Shown here piece by piece: positions 1 to 8,233 of a stretch of DNA of 9,815 bases (its first letter is position 1; each line of letters starts with the position of its first letter). The translations under genes were made by a program, and so were the position numbers. This stretch comes from an uncultured Neisseriaceae bacterium (GTDB lineage Bacteria; Pseudomonadota; Gammaproteobacteria; Burkholderiales; UBA11063): NCBI GenBank assembly GCA_903891375.1, contig CAITEL010000309.1, positions 1-9,815 of the forward strand, written 5' to 3'. The notes beneath the pieces are model-generated. The model did no database searches. It saw only the letters and a list, made by a program, of their open reading frames with translations, and had not been told where the DNA came from.

Positions 1-2
1 AT

Positions 3-1661
3 TAATGCTTTAGCGTATGGAAACAAAGTTAATGTTTCAAACTGATAAAATGGCCCATATTCTGAATTTTTAGCTCTATCATCAGGCACTTCTGTTACTA
101 AACACAAATTTTCAATACGAATACCATACTCATTTTTGATATAAACTCCTGGTTCGTTACTAACTATCATCCCTGGTACTAATGGTACATTGGTTGTTGC
201 TTGTGATATTTTCTGTGGCCCTTCGTGTACACATAGCGCACTACCTACACCATGCCCCGTACCATGTCTATAATTCAAATAATCACTCCACAATGCATTA
301 CGAGCAAGAATATCTAAATGCTCCCCACAAGTTCCATGAGCAAATATGCTTCTTGCAACCGCCAAGTGACCTTTAAGTACAAGAGTATAATGGCGTTTTT
401 GTTTCGGGGTTGCATTACCTAAATGAACTGTACGTGTTACATCGGTAGTGCCTTCAAAATATTGGCTACCTGAATCTAAAAGAAACATATTACTATTATC
501 TACTGTTTTTTTTGTGTCATTAGTCACACCGTAATGGATTACTGCACTATTGCTTGCAAAACCACTTATAGTATTAAAACTTAAGCCGATAAAATTTTTA
601 GCCTCACTCCTAAACTCGTATAATTTTTGCGCACAAGATAATTCATCAATACCTGTTGCCCAACTATTATTTAACCAATAAAAAAAATTAGCTAACACTA
701 CTGCATCTTTTTTATGCGCTAAACGTGCTCCATTAATTTCTGTAATATTTTTACCTGCTTTTTTATATATAATTGGTGATGGTATAAAAATCATTTTGTT
801 ACTTTTATCAATATTTGCATACATCCAATAACTAGCTTTTACTTCATCTAACCAGATAACTCCGCTTAAATTATTGCTTGCAATGGCAAAATCATCGTAT
901 GACGCTACCGTAATATTTGCCTGTTGTAATTTAGAGAGCGTTTCTGCCCCTATTTTATTTTTATCAATATAAATACAAGCCGTACTCTGACCAATAATCG
1001 CATACGATATAACTAATGGATTAAATTCAATATCAGAACCTCGTAAATTAAATAGCCAATTAATCTCATCCAACACATTCAACATTATATAATCGGCATT
1101 TTCTTTTTTTAGACAAGAACGCAGCCAACTCAATTTATCAATTATAGATTCACCAGTATAATTTTCTTCCAAATAAAACGCCTTAGATGATGGTAATTCT
1201 AATGTTTCCCCTAACTCAATTTTGCATTCATCAATCAAATTATCATTGGATATTATTAATTTACCACCGATTGCTTGCATGATTTGGTTAAGTTTACGTG
1301 CTCGTGATACGCTTATCACATGCGCATCAATTCCAATTGATTTGGTCACCGCATTTTCTTCGAGCCATTTTTCTGTTTCTGGAGTAAAACCACCTTGTGG
1401 CATAAGACTATAGAGGCTTTTATCTAATTCTTTATCTGCCTGTAAAAAATACCTACCATCAGTCCATAAATACCCAATATCTTTAGTAACTAGGACTTCT
1501 CCAGCTGAACCAGTGAAATTACTTATCCATGGGCGTCTAAGCCAACATTTCGGTAAGTACTCGTTATTGTGCGCATCAGTAGAAGGCACTAAATACAAAT
1601 CTAAATGTTCAACATTCATTTTTTGACGTAATAAATTAAGACGCTCTTTAATGCTAGACAT
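3..1661 (-). CDS. pepP: Xaa-Pro aminopeptidase, three-domain M24B type (3' end cut by window edge)
   Basis: This dinuclear-metal enzyme would remove the N-terminal residue from peptides with proline in second position, probably in the cytoplasm, as no signal peptide is visible. 553 codons are present with no stop, so the 3' end lies beyond position 1. All five expected metal ligands are there: D396 in LLDSGS, D407 in TTDVTRT, H470 in HGTGHGVG, E503 in NEPGVY and E517 in IRIEN. H376 in the HYGV motif matches the catalytic-site histidine. Two creatinase-like N-terminal domains occupy about residues 1-290 (VPSTDAHNNEY, LWTDGRYF), with the pita-bread catalytic domain after about 300. Ligand spacing resembles human cytosolic XPNPEP1 rather than the 441-residue two-domain E. 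coli PepP, so the gene symbol is only approximate. By comparison about 45-50 residues are missing. The ATG at 1661 has AAAGG ten bases upstream and its own promoter. Confidence 0.93.
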   Translation of the reverse strand, partial: MSSIKERLNLLRQKMNVEHLDLYLVPSTDAHNNEYLPKCWLRRPWISNFTGSAGEVLVTKDIGYLWTDGRYFLQADKELDKSLYSLMPQGGFTPETEKWLEENAVTKSIGIDAHVISVSRARKLNQIMQAIGGKLIISNDNLIDECKIELGETLELPSSKAFYLEENYTGESIIDKLSWLRSCLKKENADYIMLNVLDEINWLFNLRGSDIEFNPLVISYAIIGQSTACIYIDKNKIGAETLSKLQQANITVASYDDFAIASNNLSGVIWLDEVKASYWMYANIDKSNKMIFIPSPIIYKKAGKNITEINGARLAHKKDAVVLANFFYWLNNSWATGIDELSCAQKLYEFRSEAKNFIGLSFNTISGFASNSAVIHYGVTNDTKKTVDNSNMFLLDSGSQYFEGTTDVTRTVHLGNATPKQKRHYTLVLKGHLAVARSIFAHGTCGEHLDILARNALWSDYLNYRHGTGHGVGSALCVHEGPQKISQATTNVPLVPGMIVSNEPGVYIKNEYGIRIENLCLVTEVPDDRAKNSEYGPFYQFETLTLFPYAKAL

Positions 1662-1695
1662 GTGTTCTAAACCTTTAAAAAATCAATTAGGATAA

Positions 1696-1724
1696 ATTAT
1701 ACCAGTCTTTATATATACTTCTGT
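1696..1724 (-). promoter_or_regulatory. Extended -10 promoter for the aminopeptidase gene
   Basis: On the minus strand TATAAT (1701-1696) is preceded by TGG, making a perfect extended -10 (TGnTATAAT). The hexamer at -35 spacing (ACAGAA, 1724-1719, 17-nt spacer) is weak, as extended -10 promoters tolerate. Transcription would begin near 1689, giving a leader of about 28 nt that still includes the AAAGG ribosome site. This implies the aminopeptidase gene is transcribed separately from ftsK. The match is seen directly; activity is inferred. Confidence 0.65.
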
Positions 1725-1736
1725 GTAATAATCTCG

Positions 1737-1758
1737 ATTGTGACCACCCAGTTAACAA
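1737..1758. repeat. Tandem repeat unit A upstream of the aminopeptidase promoter
   Basis: On the plus strand this 22-base unit begins ATTGTGAC and ends TTAACAA. The same ends recur in unit B at 1761-1781, 24 bp further on. Its outer arms TTGT and ACAA form an imperfect dyad, as in an operator. Measured from the inferred start near 1689, it is centred at about -58, where an upstream activator often binds. No regulator is identified. Confidence 0.5.
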
Positions 1759-1760
1759 AA

Positions 1761-1781
1761 ATTGTGACTGTGAATTAACAA
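1761..1781. repeat. Tandem repeat unit B upstream of the aminopeptidase promoter
   Basis: This 21-base second copy begins ATTGTGAC and ends TTAACAA, with a different middle and one base fewer than unit A. With the following T it is flanked by ATTGT and ACAAT, a five-base inverted pair. It is centred at about -82 from the inferred start. Differing middles and matching ends suggest a pair of protein binding sites more than a recent duplication. Confidence 0.5.
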
Positions 1782-1877
1782 TGTATCCGCATATTACAGA
1801 AATACTTAAATTGGGACTGGCATTTAATAAAAAAGCAGTGAAAATCCATAAGTAGATGCTATATAAGCAAGCTCTGG

Positions 1878-4367
1878 TTACTCTACTTTGAGTAACTCAA
1901 AACCACCACGTTCGTTACGCCTAACCATACCTATGGTTTCTAGATGTGACATGATTCTGGCCGCACGATTATACCCAATACCAAAGCGTGTTTGCAAAGA
2001 ACTTATCGAGCAACGTTTTGTTTCGTAAATAAACTTAACCGATTCATCAAACATACTGTCTTTTTCTACATTATTGTCATTATCATCTAAACCTGGTAAA
2101 TCTGCACCTGATACATCACCTGTTAAAATTTCGTCAACGTAATTTGCACCTCCTCCAGATAATTTAAGAAAATCTACCACTTTATTTACTTCATCATCAT
2201 TTACAAAAGCACCATGTATCCGTTGTGGGTAACCTGAACCTGGCAATAAATATAACATGTCTCCTTGGCCTAAAAGTGTTTCTGCACCACCTTGGTCTAA
2301 TATAGTACGTGAATCAATCTTTGATGTAACCTGAAATGAGATTCTTGATGGAATATTTGCTTTAATTAACCCAGTAATCACATCAACTGATGGTCTTTGC
2401 GTAGCAACAATTAAATGTATCCCTACCGCTCTAGCTTTTTGTGCAATTCTTACAATATATTGTTCAACTTTTTTACCACTTGACATCATTAAATCAGACA
2501 ATTCATCAATAATCACAACGATATACGACCATTTATCTAGGGCTTCTGGATCCTCTGGTGTAATACTTAGTGGGTTTGGAATAGATTTACCCACATAACT
2601 GGCTTCTTCAATTTTTTGGTTAAATGAGGCAATGTTTTTGCACCCAACCTTCGCCATTGTCTTGTATCTACGCTCCATCTCGCCAACAGTCCATTTTAAT
2701 GAGTTAACCGCATAGTTCGAATCCGTAATAACTGGAGCTAATAAATGTGGAATATCTTGATAAAATGATAACTCAACCATTTTAGGGTCAATCATGATAA
2801 ATTTAACTTCCTCAGGAGTTGCCTGAAAAAGAATTGATAAAATCATAGCATTAACTGCAACAGACTTACCTGAACCAGTAGTACCAGCAACTAAAAGATG
2901 TGGCATTTTAGCTAAGTCGGCAACAATTACGTTACCTGCAATATCTTTACCTAACGCTAAAGTTAACTTACTTGTACTATGCTTATATACCACCGAATCA
3001 AAAATTTCTTTCAAATAAATAATTTGACGTTTAAAATTTGGTACTTCAATACCCATAGTATTTTTACCTGGTATGGTTTCTACTATACGCACATTAGACA
3101 ATGCTAGCCCACGGGCAATCTCTTTACCCAGCCCAACTATTTTTTCCCCTCTAACACCACGTGATGGCAGTAATTCATATCGAGTTACCACGGGTCCACT
3201 TAGTGCTTCAGTTATTTTGGCTTCAACCCCAAACTCTAATAATTTATTTTCAATAGAGTTTGAGACATACTCTAATGTTTCATCCGAAATAGAGTCGGAC
3301 TGTTTCTTGGGATTAGTAAGTAAATCAATGCTCGGTAATTCACCTTTTTTGCTTCTAGCAAATAATGTAACATTTGGTGTCGAATTAATTGCTGTTTGAT
3401 TATCATCTTGCTTAATCTCATCATTTAAAAAATGACTATCCGTAATTTCAAGACTATTATCCACAGGTAACTTTAGTTCATCAGTTTTATTAATATAGTT
3501 TCTTTTTAACCGTTCTAAAATAGTCGTCTTAGGTTGTGTACTCAGTGGCTCATCATTCTCTGATTCTGTTTTACTACTATTTACCTTACCATCTAATTTG
3601 GCGAATAAATCATTAAATCCTGCATCACTTGAATCTAAATCTTCTTCTATCTTTTTTGTTTTTAATTTTCGTGGAAATTCCAGTTCTGGCTCTACGCCTT
3701 TTAATACTTCAAAATTTTCTACTTTTGGGCTAAGTAGTTTCATTATACCCATATAGATAAAATCAATGCCAGCGCCTACCTTTTCGGCAACAAATCCAAG
3801 AGAAATACTAAAAGCAAAAGAAAAACAAGCCACCACTAAAATAATAGTTAAAACACCTGTGCCTAATTGTCCTAAATATTTACTGAAAATCAAATACGCA
3901 TAATGACCCGACATACCACCAAATTCATTATGTAAATATGTGGAATGAATACCAAAAAAATTTGAATACTCAAATATAGTAGAACTTAAAATTAATAATA
4001 CAAAGCTCACGAGCTGAAATATCGTATACCAATCGCCAGTTTCTATTTTATTGCGAATAATCTTTCGATAACCCAAGTAAAATAACCCGATAATAAACCA
4101 CCAAGCAGAAAAACCAAAAACCGATAACATAAAATCCGATAAATAAGAACCAACAACACCCAATTTATTATAACTAGTTGCAACATCAGAAGTTTTAAAC
4201 CAGCAATTATCATTTGGGTTATATGTAAATAACGCAATACCAAGAATAAAAGAAAGTGCAAAAATTAAAACAGCAACAATGTCATTTAAGAGTAAAGCTG
4301 TTTTAGACGGCAAAAGAGTGTCTCTGTTTTTTCTAGCGAATTTTGTTTTATCATTTTTACCAAGCAT
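1878..4367 (-). CDS. ftsK: DNA translocase FtsK
   Basis: This is a septum-located DNA pump that clears chromosome termini at division and, in relatives, activates XerCD recombination at dif. The 829 residues show the complete family layout. Four membrane segments lie at about 27-48, 72-101, 113-131 and 169-194. A charged linker covers about 215-360. The RecA-like motor has Walker A GTTGSGKS at 495-502 and Walker B VVIIDEL with D621 and E622. The C-terminal winged-helix gamma domain (about 772-829) contains FGIGYNRAARI, the DNA-reading segment. It is much shorter than E. coli FtsK (about 1,330 residues) because of the short linker, and is closer to SpoIIIE-size proteins, but four membrane helices and a gamma domain support the FtsK name. 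The ATG at 4367 has AGGA about 11 bases upstream, a weak site. The gene starts 27 nt after hemY ends and may be co-transcribed with it. Confidence 0.97.
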   Translation of the reverse strand: MLGKNDKTKFARKNRDTLLPSKTALLLNDIVAVLIFALSFILGIALFTYNPNDNCWFKTSDVATSYNKLGVVGSYLSDFMLSVFGFSAWWFIIGLFYLGYRKIIRNKIETGDWYTIFQLVSFVLLILSSTIFEYSNFFGIHSTYLHNEFGGMSGHYAYLIFSKYLGQLGTGVLTIILVVACFSFAFSISLGFVAEKVGAGIDFIYMGIMKLLSPKVENFEVLKGVEPELEFPRKLKTKKIEEDLDSSDAGFNDLFAKLDGKVNSSKTESENDEPLSTQPKTTILERLKRNYINKTDELKLPVDNSLEITDSHFLNDEIKQDDNQTAINSTPNVTLFARSKKGELPSIDLLTNPKKQSDSISDETLEYVSNSIENKLLEFGVEAKITEALSGPVVTRYELLPSRGVRGEKIVGLGKEIARGLALSNVRIVETIPGKNTMGIEVPNFKRQIIYLKEIFDSVVYKHSTSKLTLALGKDIAGNVIVADLAKMPHLLVAGTTGSGKSVAVNAMILSILFQATPEEVKFIMIDPKMVELSFYQDIPHLLAPVITDSNYAVNSLKWTVGEMERRYKTMAKVGCKNIASFNQKIEEASYVGKSIPNPLSITPEDPEALDKWSYIVVIIDELSDLMMSSGKKVEQYIVRIAQKARAVGIHLIVATQRPSVDVITGLIKANIPSRISFQVTSKIDSRTILDQGGAETLLGQGDMLYLLPGSGYPQRIHGAFVNDDEVNKVVDFLKLSGGGANYVDEILTGDVSGADLPGLDDNDNNVEKDSMFDESVKFIYETKRCSISSLQTRFGIGYNRAARIMSHLETIGMVRRNERGGFELLKVE

Positions 4368-4394
4368 TGTTAGAATGTTCCTATATATAAGTTG

Positions 4395-5594
4395 TTAGTC
4401 AATTATTGTTGTTTTAGTTTGTAAGTTGTTTTCTGTAATTTTTTTAAGATTATCATCACCAGTTTCAAGCGCAATAAATAATAAATACAAATAACTTTCA
4501 ACCAGTGGTTTTATAGCTACACTTAGTTCTATATGTTTTTTAGCTTCAACAAACATTTTACTATTAAAATAAGTAATACCTAATGCTAAATGAAAAATAT
4601 AGCTACTTTCATTTTTTAACAAAATATTTTGTGCTATTTTAATAAAATACAAGCGTTGCTTTTGACTGTGTAATAACTTAACCAATTTTATAATAGTTTC
4701 AGTAAATACTAAACCATTTTTATCAGTATCATCTAAAAACTCTAAGGCTCTATCATGTAACCTGAGGCGAATTAACGCCTCAAAATAAAACCGATTAATA
4801 ATCATATTTTGTTTGTCAGTTTTATCTAATTTGCGATAAAAATGTAACAACTCAAGCTCGTCACTGACATTTGCAAATAAATTACTATAGACGGTTATCT
4901 TATACTTATCTGCTTTGTATTTATCTATATAATCATGCTTTATTAACCAATCTAACCCTTCTAAGGCTTTATCAAAGTTTCTTAAATTAATATAAGCCTT
5001 CAACATTATGCGCCGTGATGGAATGTGCTTTTTATCAATCACAATAGCTTTGTTTAAATTATCTAAACATTGATTATATTGACGATTAGCATATTGATTT
5101 TCGGCGACTGCTACATATTTAGCTAATTGCCATTTTCGCTCATTAAAAACATCTAATTTAGCTAAAATAGTCTCTTCTTTTTCATGATTGCGCATAAAAC
5201 TCGCAGATTTATAACTTAACATCAACGCTAGGAACTGGCTATCTTTATTAATTTCTTTAGATGTTGAACTAATCGCATTTTTATATGCACTACCGTACTT
5301 ACCCTCAAAATAATTAATCGCAGCGCTATTCATTAATTTTCTACTGTGAATTAATGCATTTTTTAATCGCCATTGTTTTATTTTATTCGGAAAACGATTA
5401 ATATTTACTATAAAACGAATTAGATAATAGCTTAGTACAAATAAAATAAATATAGATATTGCTAACGTAGTTAAGGCAAAATCTAATCTAAATTTACCTA
5501 TAAAAATTATTACAGCACCAGCACCATAACGACTCAAGGACGCAATTAAACATGCAACTACTATTATAACTATAATTTTAAACAAAAATCTCAT
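4395..5594 (-). CDS. hemY: HemY-type membrane-anchored TPR protein
   Basis: HemY is an inner-membrane protein encoded with hemC, hemD and hemX in gammaproteobacteria, linked to late tetrapyrrole synthesis but with no settled enzymatic role. It is unrelated to Bacillus HemY (protoporphyrinogen oxidase). The 399 residues begin with two membrane segments, about 4-32 and 39-64, separated by a short GKFRLDF stretch. A positively charged region (KIKQWRLKNA) follows, then a helical, lysine-rich, TPR-like body. Helical pairs such as NFDKALEGLDWLIKH and FVEAKKHIELSVAIKP have the alanine and large-residue pattern of TPR repeats. Length matches the family (about 400 in E. coli). It starts 14 nt after hemX ends. 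The assignment rests on topology, TPR content and operon position, since family sequences diverge strongly. Confidence 0.85.
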   Translation of the reverse strand: MRFLFKIIVIIVVACLIASLSRYGAGAVIIFIGKFRLDFALTTLAISIFILFVLSYYLIRFIVNINRFPNKIKQWRLKNALIHSRKLMNSAAINYFEGKYGSAYKNAISSTSKEINKDSQFLALMLSYKSASFMRNHEKEETILAKLDVFNERKWQLAKYVAVAENQYANRQYNQCLDNLNKAIVIDKKHIPSRRIMLKAYINLRNFDKALEGLDWLIKHDYIDKYKADKYKITVYSNLFANVSDELELLHFYRKLDKTDKQNMIINRFYFEALIRLRLHDRALEFLDDTDKNGLVFTETIIKLVKLLHSQKQRLYFIKIAQNILLKNESSYIFHLALGITYFNSKMFVEAKKHIELSVAIKPLVESYLYLLFIALETGDDNLKKITENNLQTKTTIID

Positions 5595-5608
5595 ATTATT
5601 TACACCAC

Positions 5609-6559
5609 TTATTCTTCTATTTGGTTCAATTTATTTAATGCTTTTAACGTGTCATCCAAATTTATTTTTGAATTGGAGATATCCGTTTGCAACAATCCAT
5701 TAATATTATTAATAATCGCACCGATTAATGTATTATTTACAAAATATAAATTAAGGTTATCTTTAACATCATCTAAATTATATTTCCATGCTAAATTATC
5801 ATGCTGTAATAATGCCATTCTTGCATTTAATAAATCCAGTTTTATATTTTGCCTAATAATTATATTCTTATCTGGTGACAATTGAATAACTTTATTTTTA
5901 TCTGAGCTAGAAACCTTAACTAAAGAAGCAAAATCATGTTTAAGATTTGCCCAAAATCGCAACCAAAGTGATTGCGTTAAGTCAGCATGACTCATTTGAA
6001 CTTGATTCTCATTAGTGGCTTGCACTGAGTTATCAATTAAAGGTAATGTCGTTATTTGATTAAGAATTGCATTAACTTTACTGGATAACACAATTGGATC
6101 TGCATATTGGATTTGCCCTAATTGTGCTATATCATTTGCAATTGTCGTTTTGATTTCTACATATTTTGGATCATTCGTATTATTTAATAGCTTTGTTGCA
6201 TAATTTAATAGTTTAAGCGTACTTCTAACATCATTATACACAAGCAACGATTGATTAGCCATATTAATCAGTTCATTTATTTGTAACAAAGAATAATCGA
6301 TTTTTTGATTGCCAAGTTTAGTTATTTGGCTTTCCAATAGTTCTATATTTGATTTTATTTCAACAATATCATTAGTTGTTACATCATTTTGTGAATTTAC
6401 CAATTGAGTTAAACTCGTCATTTTATCATCAATTTGTTGTTGTTTAACAATCCCTACATAATATAAATATCCAAACCCTCCTAGTGCCATTAAAGACAAT
6501 ACTATCGCTATTAGACTAAAACTGTTTACGCCACGCTTAATCTTTACTGTTTCTGTCAT
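5609..6559 (-). CDS. hemX: HemX-type membrane protein (DUF513-like)
   Basis: HemX is a bitopic inner-membrane protein that sits between hemD and hemY. It has often been labelled uroporphyrinogen-III C-methyltransferase, but the family lacks the methyltransferase domain, and none is visible here. The 316 residues have a 12-residue basic cytoplasmic start, one membrane helix at about 14-37 (rich in I, L, V, G), and then a polar helical stretch (about 38-85) likely to form a coiled coil. An asparagine- and leucine-rich body follows, including QSLWLRFWANLKHDFASLVK, similar in kind to the W-rich segment of HemX proteins. It is shorter than E. coli HemX (393 residues), mainly from a short N terminus. 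The ATG at 6559 has AAAAAGGG about 10 bases upstream. Identification depends on both topology and position. Confidence 0.82.
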   Translation of the reverse strand: MTETVKIKRGVNSFSLIAIVLSLMALGGFGYLYYVGIVKQQQIDDKMTSLTQLVNSQNDVTTNDIVEIKSNIELLESQITKLGNQKIDYSLLQINELINMANQSLLVYNDVRSTLKLLNYATKLLNNTNDPKYVEIKTTIANDIAQLGQIQYADPIVLSSKVNAILNQITTLPLIDNSVQATNENQVQMSHADLTQSLWLRFWANLKHDFASLVKVSSSDKNKVIQLSPDKNIIIRQNIKLDLLNARMALLQHDNLAWKYNLDDVKDNLNLYFVNNTLIGAIINNINGLLQTDISNSKINLDDTLKALNKLNQIEE

Positions 6560-6592
6560 AATGTTATAACCCTTTTTATTATATAAAATTAT

Positions 6593-7282
6593 TTAACTAC
6601 TCGGATATACTTTTCTGACACCATGTCGATAAAGCGTATTCCTTATTTTGGCATGCCACGTGATAAACTCTGTATTCTGTAATTTGTCCACCACACTATA
6701 TTGTTTTGCTAATTCAAATAAATAAGTAGCAAATAAACTACTTGTTACAATAATCCCACTACAATTATTTATGTAATTTTTAAAATCAATTTCTGAAATT
6801 ACCAGCCCGACTCTGTGATAAATGTCTAAGCCATCACAAGATTTACAGTAACTCTGAATTTTTTTTTGTAAAGTTAGATTACCGCCACTGCCTTTTACCA
6901 AAAGTGTTTTCTTATTTGATAAATCTAACCCTGACACCACTTCACTAATTAAACCTTCTGCACCTTTATTTATATGCGGATACAATATCTCTAATTGAGT
7001 TAATTTACGCAAGTAATTATAACTAAAATCCCCCATAACTAAAAATATTGTATTCTTAAGTTGTGGAATCACATCAGCAACATAATCAATACAACTCGGT
7101 GAAACAAATATGATATATTCGTATTCATGTGCATTCTTTCGAAATTTTTCAATGTTTTCTATTTGTGCTTCTAAATGCATTAAATTTAATACTGTTAATT
7201 CTTGTGGTGCAATATTTAATATTGATTGTATTTTATTTATTATGTCCTTGCGAGTTACCCCACCCCCACAAAGTAAGTACAT
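6593..7282 (-). CDS. hemD: Uroporphyrinogen-III synthase (divergent)
   Basis: HemD converts hydroxymethylbilane to uroporphyrinogen III with inversion of ring D, in the cytoplasm. The 229 residues fit the two-lobed HemD fold. An N-terminal VTR (9-11) recalls the family's LVTRP start. IIFVSPSCIDYV (57-68) matches the first-lobe TSxxAV strand-helix. LLVKGSGG (127-134) and YHR (155-157) match the second-lobe RGxGG and YRR motifs. GIIVTSSLFATYL (176-188) is the equivalent second-lobe strand. The protein is divergent: a GGG precedes VTR and asparagine replaces the usual arginine after GxGG. The start codon directly abuts the hemC stop (TAAATG), with GAGAAAG inside the end of hemC as a likely ribosome site, so translation is probably coupled. 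The gene carries an A9 run in the coding strand. Confidence 0.88.
   Translation of the reverse strand: MYLLCGGGVTRKDIINKIQSILNIAPQELTVLNLMHLEAQIENIEKFRKNAHEYEYIIFVSPSCIDYVADVIPQLKNTIFLVMGDFSYNYLRKLTQLEILYPHINKGAEGLISEVVSGLDLSNKKTLLVKGSGGNLTLQKKIQSYCKSCDGLDIYHRVGLVISEIDFKNYINNCSGIIVTSSLFATYLFELAKQYSVVDKLQNTEFITWHAKIRNTLYRHGVRKVYPSS
6859..6867 (-). repeat. A9 homopolymer within hemD coding strand
   Basis: Nine consecutive A residues in the sense strand encode part of Q139-K140-K141-I142 of HemD. Runs of this length can cause polymerase slippage in AT-rich genomes. Here the run is in frame and the gene is intact, so it may be only a by-product of base composition. Confidence 0.6.
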
Positions 7283-8206
7283 TTATATGACTTTCTCAGA
7301 AGCTAGTATCTCACTCAAACCATCTGATGCCATCTGATTAACTGCCTTTTGTGCTAAAGCACTATAATTATCTTTATGGTCTGATAATGACACACTGCAG
7401 GATTTACCTGTGTCGTTGTTAGCTATTATAACCCTCATATGCATATTTTGCCCAGATATTTGGGCATAAACACCAATAGGTAAATTACATGACGCACCAA
7501 CTAAACGTCCAACCTCTTGCTCTGCCAATGTAGTTAAGTAAGTGTCGCAATCTTCAAGTCTATTTAGTAATAACAATAGATCTAAACGTGTTGCTAAAAT
7601 CTCTAAAGCAAGGGCACCTTGCCCTATTGCTGGAATAAAAGTATTTACATCTAATTTTTGTTTTATTCTAGCCTCTAAACCAAGACGCATAATACCAGCT
7701 GTAGCCAGTATTACACCATCAAACTCACCGTTATCTAACCTCGCCAGTCTAGTTTGAATATTACCTCGCAATAATTTAACAGATAACTGCGGAAAATATT
7801 TTTTTAATAAGGCAATTCTTCTTGGTGACGAAGTACCAATTATAGAATTATCTGGCATATCTTCTAATCTATTATATTTATTTGAAATGAATGCATCCGA
7901 CGGGTCATATCTTTTTAAAATAGCAGGTATAACAAATTTGTCAGGTGTAACCACAGGCAAATCTTTAAGTGAATGCACCGCTAGATCAGCATTATTTTTT
8001 AAGAGCTCTTGTTCTAGTTCCTTAATAAATAATCCTTTACCACCAATTTTATCCAAAGATTTATTCAAAATCTTATCACCTTTTGTGGTAATACCGATAA
8101 TTTCAATGTCTAACTCTGGATATAACTCACTTATTTTTTCTTTAACAAACGCTGCCTGAACCAAGGCTAGTTCACTATTACGTGAGATTATTTTAAATTT
8201 CTGCAT
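7283..8206 (-). CDS. hemC: Hydroxymethylbilane synthase (porphobilinogen deaminase)
   Basis: HemC joins four porphobilinogens head to tail into hydroxymethylbilane, using a covalently attached dipyrromethane primer. The 307 residues match the usual family length (313 in E. coli). Conserved blocks occur in order: SRNSELALVQA at 8-18, GGKGLFIKELE at 55-65, AVHSLKDLP at 76-84 with the catalytic aspartate D82, GTSSPRR at 124-130, RGNIQTRL at 147-154, and GQGALALE at 195-202. SCNLPIGVYA near 239 contains C240, the cysteine that carries the cofactor. The region just before that cysteine (AEQEVGRLVGAS) is divergent from the common AERA...LEGG pattern, but the key cysteine is intact. The ATG at 8206 has a GGGA-type ribosome site about 8 nt upstream. 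The gene begins 28 nt after rmuC ends and is followed without a gap by hemD. Confidence 0.97.
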   Translation of the reverse strand: MQKFKIISRNSELALVQAAFVKEKISELYPELDIEIIGITTKGDKILNKSLDKIGGKGLFIKELEQELLKNNADLAVHSLKDLPVVTPDKFVIPAILKRYDPSDAFISNKYNRLEDMPDNSIIGTSSPRRIALLKKYFPQLSVKLLRGNIQTRLARLDNGEFDGVILATAGIMRLGLEARIKQKLDVNTFIPAIGQGALALEILATRLDLLLLLNRLEDCDTYLTTLAEQEVGRLVGASCNLPIGVYAQISGQNMHMRVIIANNDTGKSCSVSLSDHKDNYSALAQKAVNQMASDGLSEILASEKVI

Positions 8207-8233
8207 ATATCTATTCCCATGAACCAGTAATTT

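Noticed and set aside
182..376. Plus-strand frame opposite the aminopeptidase catalytic domain
   Set aside because: It is antisense to the conserved HGTGHGVG region, and its histidine-rich sequence reflects the complement of those codons.
1737..1781. CRP binding sites
   Set aside because: TGTGA half-sites occur, but the partner six bases further on is AGTTA or ATTAA rather than TCACA, so the CRP consensus is not met.
1877..1896. Inverted repeat GTTACTC/GAGTAAC at the end of ftsK as a terminator
   Set aside because: The seven-base stem with a six-base loop is real, but it overlaps the last ftsK codons and is not followed by a T run on the minus strand, so an intrinsic terminator is not supported.
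3073..3399. 108-codon plus-strand frame
   Set aside because: It lies entirely opposite the FtsK linker and early motor region, has no recognisable domain or good ribosome site, and is best explained as antisense to a certain gene.
4043..4261. 72-codon minus-strand frame within ftsK
   Set aside because: It is the alternate frame of the FtsK membrane-helix codons. Its hydrophobic appearance comes from T-rich codons, and it has no independent start signals.
6560..6592. Promoter between hemD and hemX
   Set aside because: TATAAT is present, but no reasonable -35 hexamer lies at normal spacing, and such strings are frequent in this AT-rich DNA.
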